Origin: Campylobacteraceae bacterium
GTDB lineage: Bacteria > Campylobacterota > Campylobacteria > Campylobacterales > Sulfurovaceae
Direction: 5' to 3'
NCBI GenBank assembly: GCA_027035765.1
Contig: JALVUD010000039.1
Coordinates: 1 to 64,000, forward strand
DNA length: 64,000 bases
Both the position numbers and the translations under genes were made by a program. Shown here in pieces: positions 62,154 to 64,000 of this stretch (its first letter is position 1; each line of letters starts with the position of its first letter). The notes beneath the pieces were generated by a model. That model was not told the DNA's origin and searched no databases. It saw nothing but the letters and a program-made list of their open reading frames with translations.

Positions 62154-63161
62154 TTAGAAGTCGATCTGCATCGTGGAGCAGTGGAGGCTTCCTCCCTGGG
62201 TGATGAGTCGGGAGCAGGGGATGGGAATCACCTCCCGATCGGGAAAGAGCTCCCTGAAAATCTCTCCGGCTTCTCGGTCGGTGGATCGGCTCTCGTAGGT
62301 GGGGTAGAGCAGCGCCCTGTTGGTGATGAGGAAATTGGCGTAGGTGGCGGGCAGGCGATTCCCCGCTTCATCATAGATCGCCGGAGGCATCGGCAGGGGG
62401 ACCAGGCGGTAGGGGGCACCCTCCACGGTGCGGAAGTTCTGCAACTGCTCCTCCATCCGATTCAGCTCTTCGTAGTGTTCATCCTCGGGGTCCTCGCAGC
62501 GCACATAGGCGAGGGTCTCCGGATCACAGAAGCGGGCCAGGGTGTCGATATGGCCGTCGGTATCGTCACCGGCCAGGTATCCGTGATCGAGCCAGAGGAC
62601 CCGCCTGGCACCCAGCGTTTCGGAGAGCATTGTCTCCACATGCTCTTTGCTTGTCTCTCCGTTGCGGTTGGGGTTGAGCAGGCAGCGGGAGGTGGTGAGG
62701 ATCGTTCCCGCTCCGTCGCTTTCGATGGAGCCTCCTTCCAGGACGTAGTCGATGGAGCGCATCGGCGTGGTTCCGAAGTAGCCCTTTCGGTGTAAAGTCC
62801 GGTTGACAGCGTTGTCAAGCGAAGACTCGTATTTGCCGCCCCAGCCGTTGAAAACAAAGTCAAGCAGCAGGGGGTTTCCATCCTCTTCGGCACTCAGGGG
62901 ACCGTAATCCCGGGTCCAGGTATCGTTGTAGTCCGTTTCGATGAAGGTAAGGTTCTGTTTGGAGCAGAAGAGATCGGAGAGCGCCTCACGATCCCGGCAG
63001 AGGATATAGACGGTCTGGGAGTAGGCGACGGCCTGGGCGATCCTCACGAAGGGGGCGCAGGCTTTCTGCAGATCTCCCTCCTGCGCCCAGTCGGTCTCTT
63101 CGTGGGGGAAGGCTAGCAGCACTGCCTTTTGGGATTCCCACTCCGCTTTGAGTCTAAGCAT
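62154..63161 (-). CDS. aguA: Agmatine deiminase
   Basis: A 335-residue guanidine-modifying enzyme producing N-carbamoylputrescine from agmatine. NDTWTRDYGPL, FNGWGGKYESSLDN, LEGGSIESDGAGT, NPNRN, DDTDGHIDTLARF with the catalytic His, and the C-terminal GGSLHCSTMQ with the catalytic Cys (residue 329) are complete. The ATG at 63161 and its GGGAG are enclosed in a perfect hairpin with 18-bp arms, which should strongly hinder initiation unless opened. Confidence 0.95.
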   Translation of the reverse strand: MLRLKAEWESQKAVLLAFPHEETDWAQEGDLQKACAPFVRIAQAVAYSQTVYILCRDREALSDLFCSKQNLTFIETDYNDTWTRDYGPLSAEEDGNPLLLDFVFNGWGGKYESSLDNAVNRTLHRKGYFGTTPMRSIDYVLEGGSIESDGAGTILTTSRCLLNPNRNGETSKEHVETMLSETLGARRVLWLDHGYLAGDDTDGHIDTLARFCDPETLAYVRCEDPEDEHYEELNRMEEQLQNFRTVEGAPYRLVPLPMPPAIYDEAGNRLPATYANFLITNRALLYPTYESRSTDREAGEIFRELFPDREVIPIPCSRLITQGGSLHCSTMQIDF

Positions 63162-63185
63162 GGGAGTCTCCCATGCTTAGACTCA
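63149..63185. repeat. 18-bp-arm junction palindrome over the aguA start
   Basis: TGAGTCTAAGCATGGGAG, one centre base, then its exact reverse complement. The coding arm contains aguA codons 1-4; the other arm is the upstream copy carrying the GGGAG ribosome site. Heptamers (GTGAATG, three copies, 63186-63215) abut it. Confidence 0.9.
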
Positions 63186-63387
63186 GGTGAATGGTGAATG
63201 GTGAATAGTGAATGATTTCGGTATGCGTTGCATTTTGGCAACGCTTTTTATCGGAGTGAATTGTAGGTGATTTTGGTTTGTATTTCTGCATCGGTTTTCC
63301 CATTTCAAATCTTCAAAGAGGGCCTGGCTCCATTCAAACAACTAACGACTAGAGACTTGAGGGCCGCAGGCCCGTGCTATCGACTGA
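63186..63387 (-). repeat. Repeat block between the 63388 gene and aguA
   Basis: Read on the minus strand: GGGCC-TGC-GGCCC hairpin (63361-63373), TCTCTAG/TCGTTAG/TTGTTTG, an unrepetitive 90 nt, GCGTTGC-CAAAAT-GCAACGC, then TATTCAC/CATTCAC/CATTCAC heptamers. The same TACCGAAA plus ATTCAC join occurs near 48470. No gene seen. Confidence 0.75.
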
Positions 63388-63555
63388 TTAATCCAGATCG
63401 CACTTGTCACTGCAGCGCCCTTCGTTGCTCTCCCTGATGGCCTTGCGGAACTCTTTGATGAGATAATAGAGCACTACCAGTGTCAGAATGCCGGCGACGA
63501 TCTTCCCCAGTGTCATCCACCACATCGATGCGGCTTTCCCTGTCGGCATGAACAT
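63388..63555 (-). CDS. 55-residue single-pass membrane protein with Cys pair
   Basis: The ATG at 63555 is preceded by AAGGAGG at ideal spacing. The protein starts MFMPTGKAASMWWMTLGK, has one transmembrane helix (about 17-33), a basic segment (KEFRKAIRE) and ends in a CSDKC motif with DLD. Size and layout recall small Cys-tailed membrane proteins associated with metal or redox systems, but I do not recognise a family. It is divergent from alr. The stop lies in the imperfect palindrome around GATTAATC. Confidence 0.65.
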   Translation of the reverse strand: MFMPTGKAASMWWMTLGKIVAGILTLVVLYYLIKEFRKAIRESNEGRCSDKCDLD

Positions 63556-63578
63556 CCGAACCTCCTTCGGTCAATCGG

Positions 63579-63584
63579 TATAAT
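63579..63584 (+). promoter_or_regulatory. -10 box of alr, leaderless arrangement
   Basis: TATAAT, then ACTCCC, then ATG. No Shine-Dalgarno sequence fits between. Same 6-nt spacing as bioB and miaA. Confidence 0.6.
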
Positions 63585-63590
63585 ACTCCC

Positions 63591-64000
63591 ATGGCAACGA
63601 TCGAACTGAGTCGGGAGAACTTTTATCACAATCTTAGCCAATTGGCTCTGAAAGCGGGGGGCCGGGAGCGGCTTGCCGTCGTTCTGAAGGACAACGCCTA
63701 CGGCCACGGATTGGAACTGATGGCCCGAATGGCCCACGAGTACGGGATCAAAGAGGCGGTGGTGATCTCCAATGAGGAGGCGGAGAGGATCCGGGAGCTT
63801 TTCGACAATATTCTGGTACTGGGTGATGCCCCCAGGGTCGACGAAAAACTCTCCTATGCGATCTCCACCCTGGCATCCCTGGAGAGTCTGGACCCCGGAG
63901 TGAAGCTGGAGCTCAAGGTCGATACGGGGATGCATCGCAACGGGATCATGCTTGCCGAGCTGGAAACAGCGCTCTCGATTATCAAGCGACGGAGACTTCA
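63591..64000 (+). CDS. alr: Alanine racemase, N-terminal part (cut by window edge)
   Basis: 136 codons are visible. MATIELSRENFYHNL, then VVLKDNAYGHGLELM with the PLP-binding lysine, EAVVISNEEA, and LELKVDTGMHRNG match the barrel domain of fold type III alanine racemases, which supply D-alanine for peptidoglycan. The gene continues beyond the window, so length and C-terminal domain are unseen. The mRNA looks leaderless. Confidence 0.93.
   Translation, partial: MATIELSRENFYHNLSQLALKAGGRERLAVVLKDNAYGHGLELMARMAHEYGIKEAVVISNEEAERIRELFDNILVLGDAPRVDEKLSYAISTLASLESLDPGVKLELKVDTGMHRNGIMLAELETALSIIKRRRL

Overview
The window reads as a chromosomal segment of a Campylobacterota (epsilonproteobacterial) bacterium, probably a free-living chemolithoautotroph of the Sulfurovum/Nitratifractor/Sulfurimonas type and not a host-adapted Campylobacter or Helicobacter. 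The reasons are a complex I operon of epsilon type (no classical NuoE/NuoF, two NuoG genes), a single XerH-type recombinase, an HP0268-type nuclease, futalosine-type menaquinone genes (mqnP, mqnD), and gene neighbourhoods remembered from Helicobacter and Campylobacter: rpmB/rpe/dnaQ, receiver-like protein/gmk/tatA/argS, HP0268-like/miaB, recA/eno/FtsB-like, csd3/pgbA/glcD. Base composition looks moderately GC-rich (mid-50s percent by eye), higher than in host-associated relatives. The genus is inference; the synteny is from memory and was not searched.

Layout. 1-113: cut-off IS1595-like transposase. 216-3517: rpmB and a complete AmmeMemoRadiSam triad. 3740-6410: rpe, trpF, dnaQ and a GNAT acetyltransferase. 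6484-9449: cysK, carbonic anhydrase, pyrC, yidD. 9653-27007: 14-gene complex I operon in which the NADH-binding module is replaced by a small HP1264-like protein and a 670-residue NuoF-remnant/GltD-like flavoprotein, followed by two tandem NuoG paralogues. 27047-30943: miaA, a possible degenerate GGDEF protein, a CDP-alcohol phosphatidyltransferase, mqnP, ung. 30994-31070: tRNA-Arg with a GCG anticodon. 31315-34958: receiver-like protein, gmk, tatA, argS, membrane protein. 35255-38926: oxidative-stress cluster (DPSL ferritin, desulforubrerythrin, KatG). 38942-42858: rsfS/nadD against pgk/tpiA/dppB-like. 43032-47426: RHH protein and nusA against HP0268-like, miaB, xerH. 47478-52298: murB, mqnD, recA, eno, FtsB-like. 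52285-57150: antiporter, bioB, phosphodiesterase, glcD, pgbA-like. 57292-64000: csd3-like peptidase, mgtE, NUDIX, globin, the agmatine-to-putrescine pair aguB/aguA, an unlisted 55-residue membrane protein, and the start of alr.

The strongest unexplained signal lies between the genes. Many spacers are built of short tandem repeats whose unit is always 7 nt, although the unit sequence differs from tract to tract (GTCGGCA, TTCCATC, TCATTGG, GTGAATG, CTAGTTA, TTCCTCA, AACACGT and others). Three large blocks (4382-4607, 46175-46592, 48258-48601) carry these modules in the same order and orientation relative to the flanking co-directional genes. Where such a block meets a gene there is often a perfect or near-perfect short inverted repeat that contains the stop codon of the gene before it, or the Shine-Dalgarno/start codon of the gene after it; the extreme case is 18-bp arms over the aguA start. 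This looks like a family of composite, gene-boundary-seeking elements.

Together the genes describe a respiring cell with a menaquinone pool fed by a non-canonical complex I, dense intra-operon translational coupling (many 1-19 nt overlaps), and several apparently leaderless transcripts (miaA, bioB, alr) with the ATG exactly 6 nt after the -10 box.
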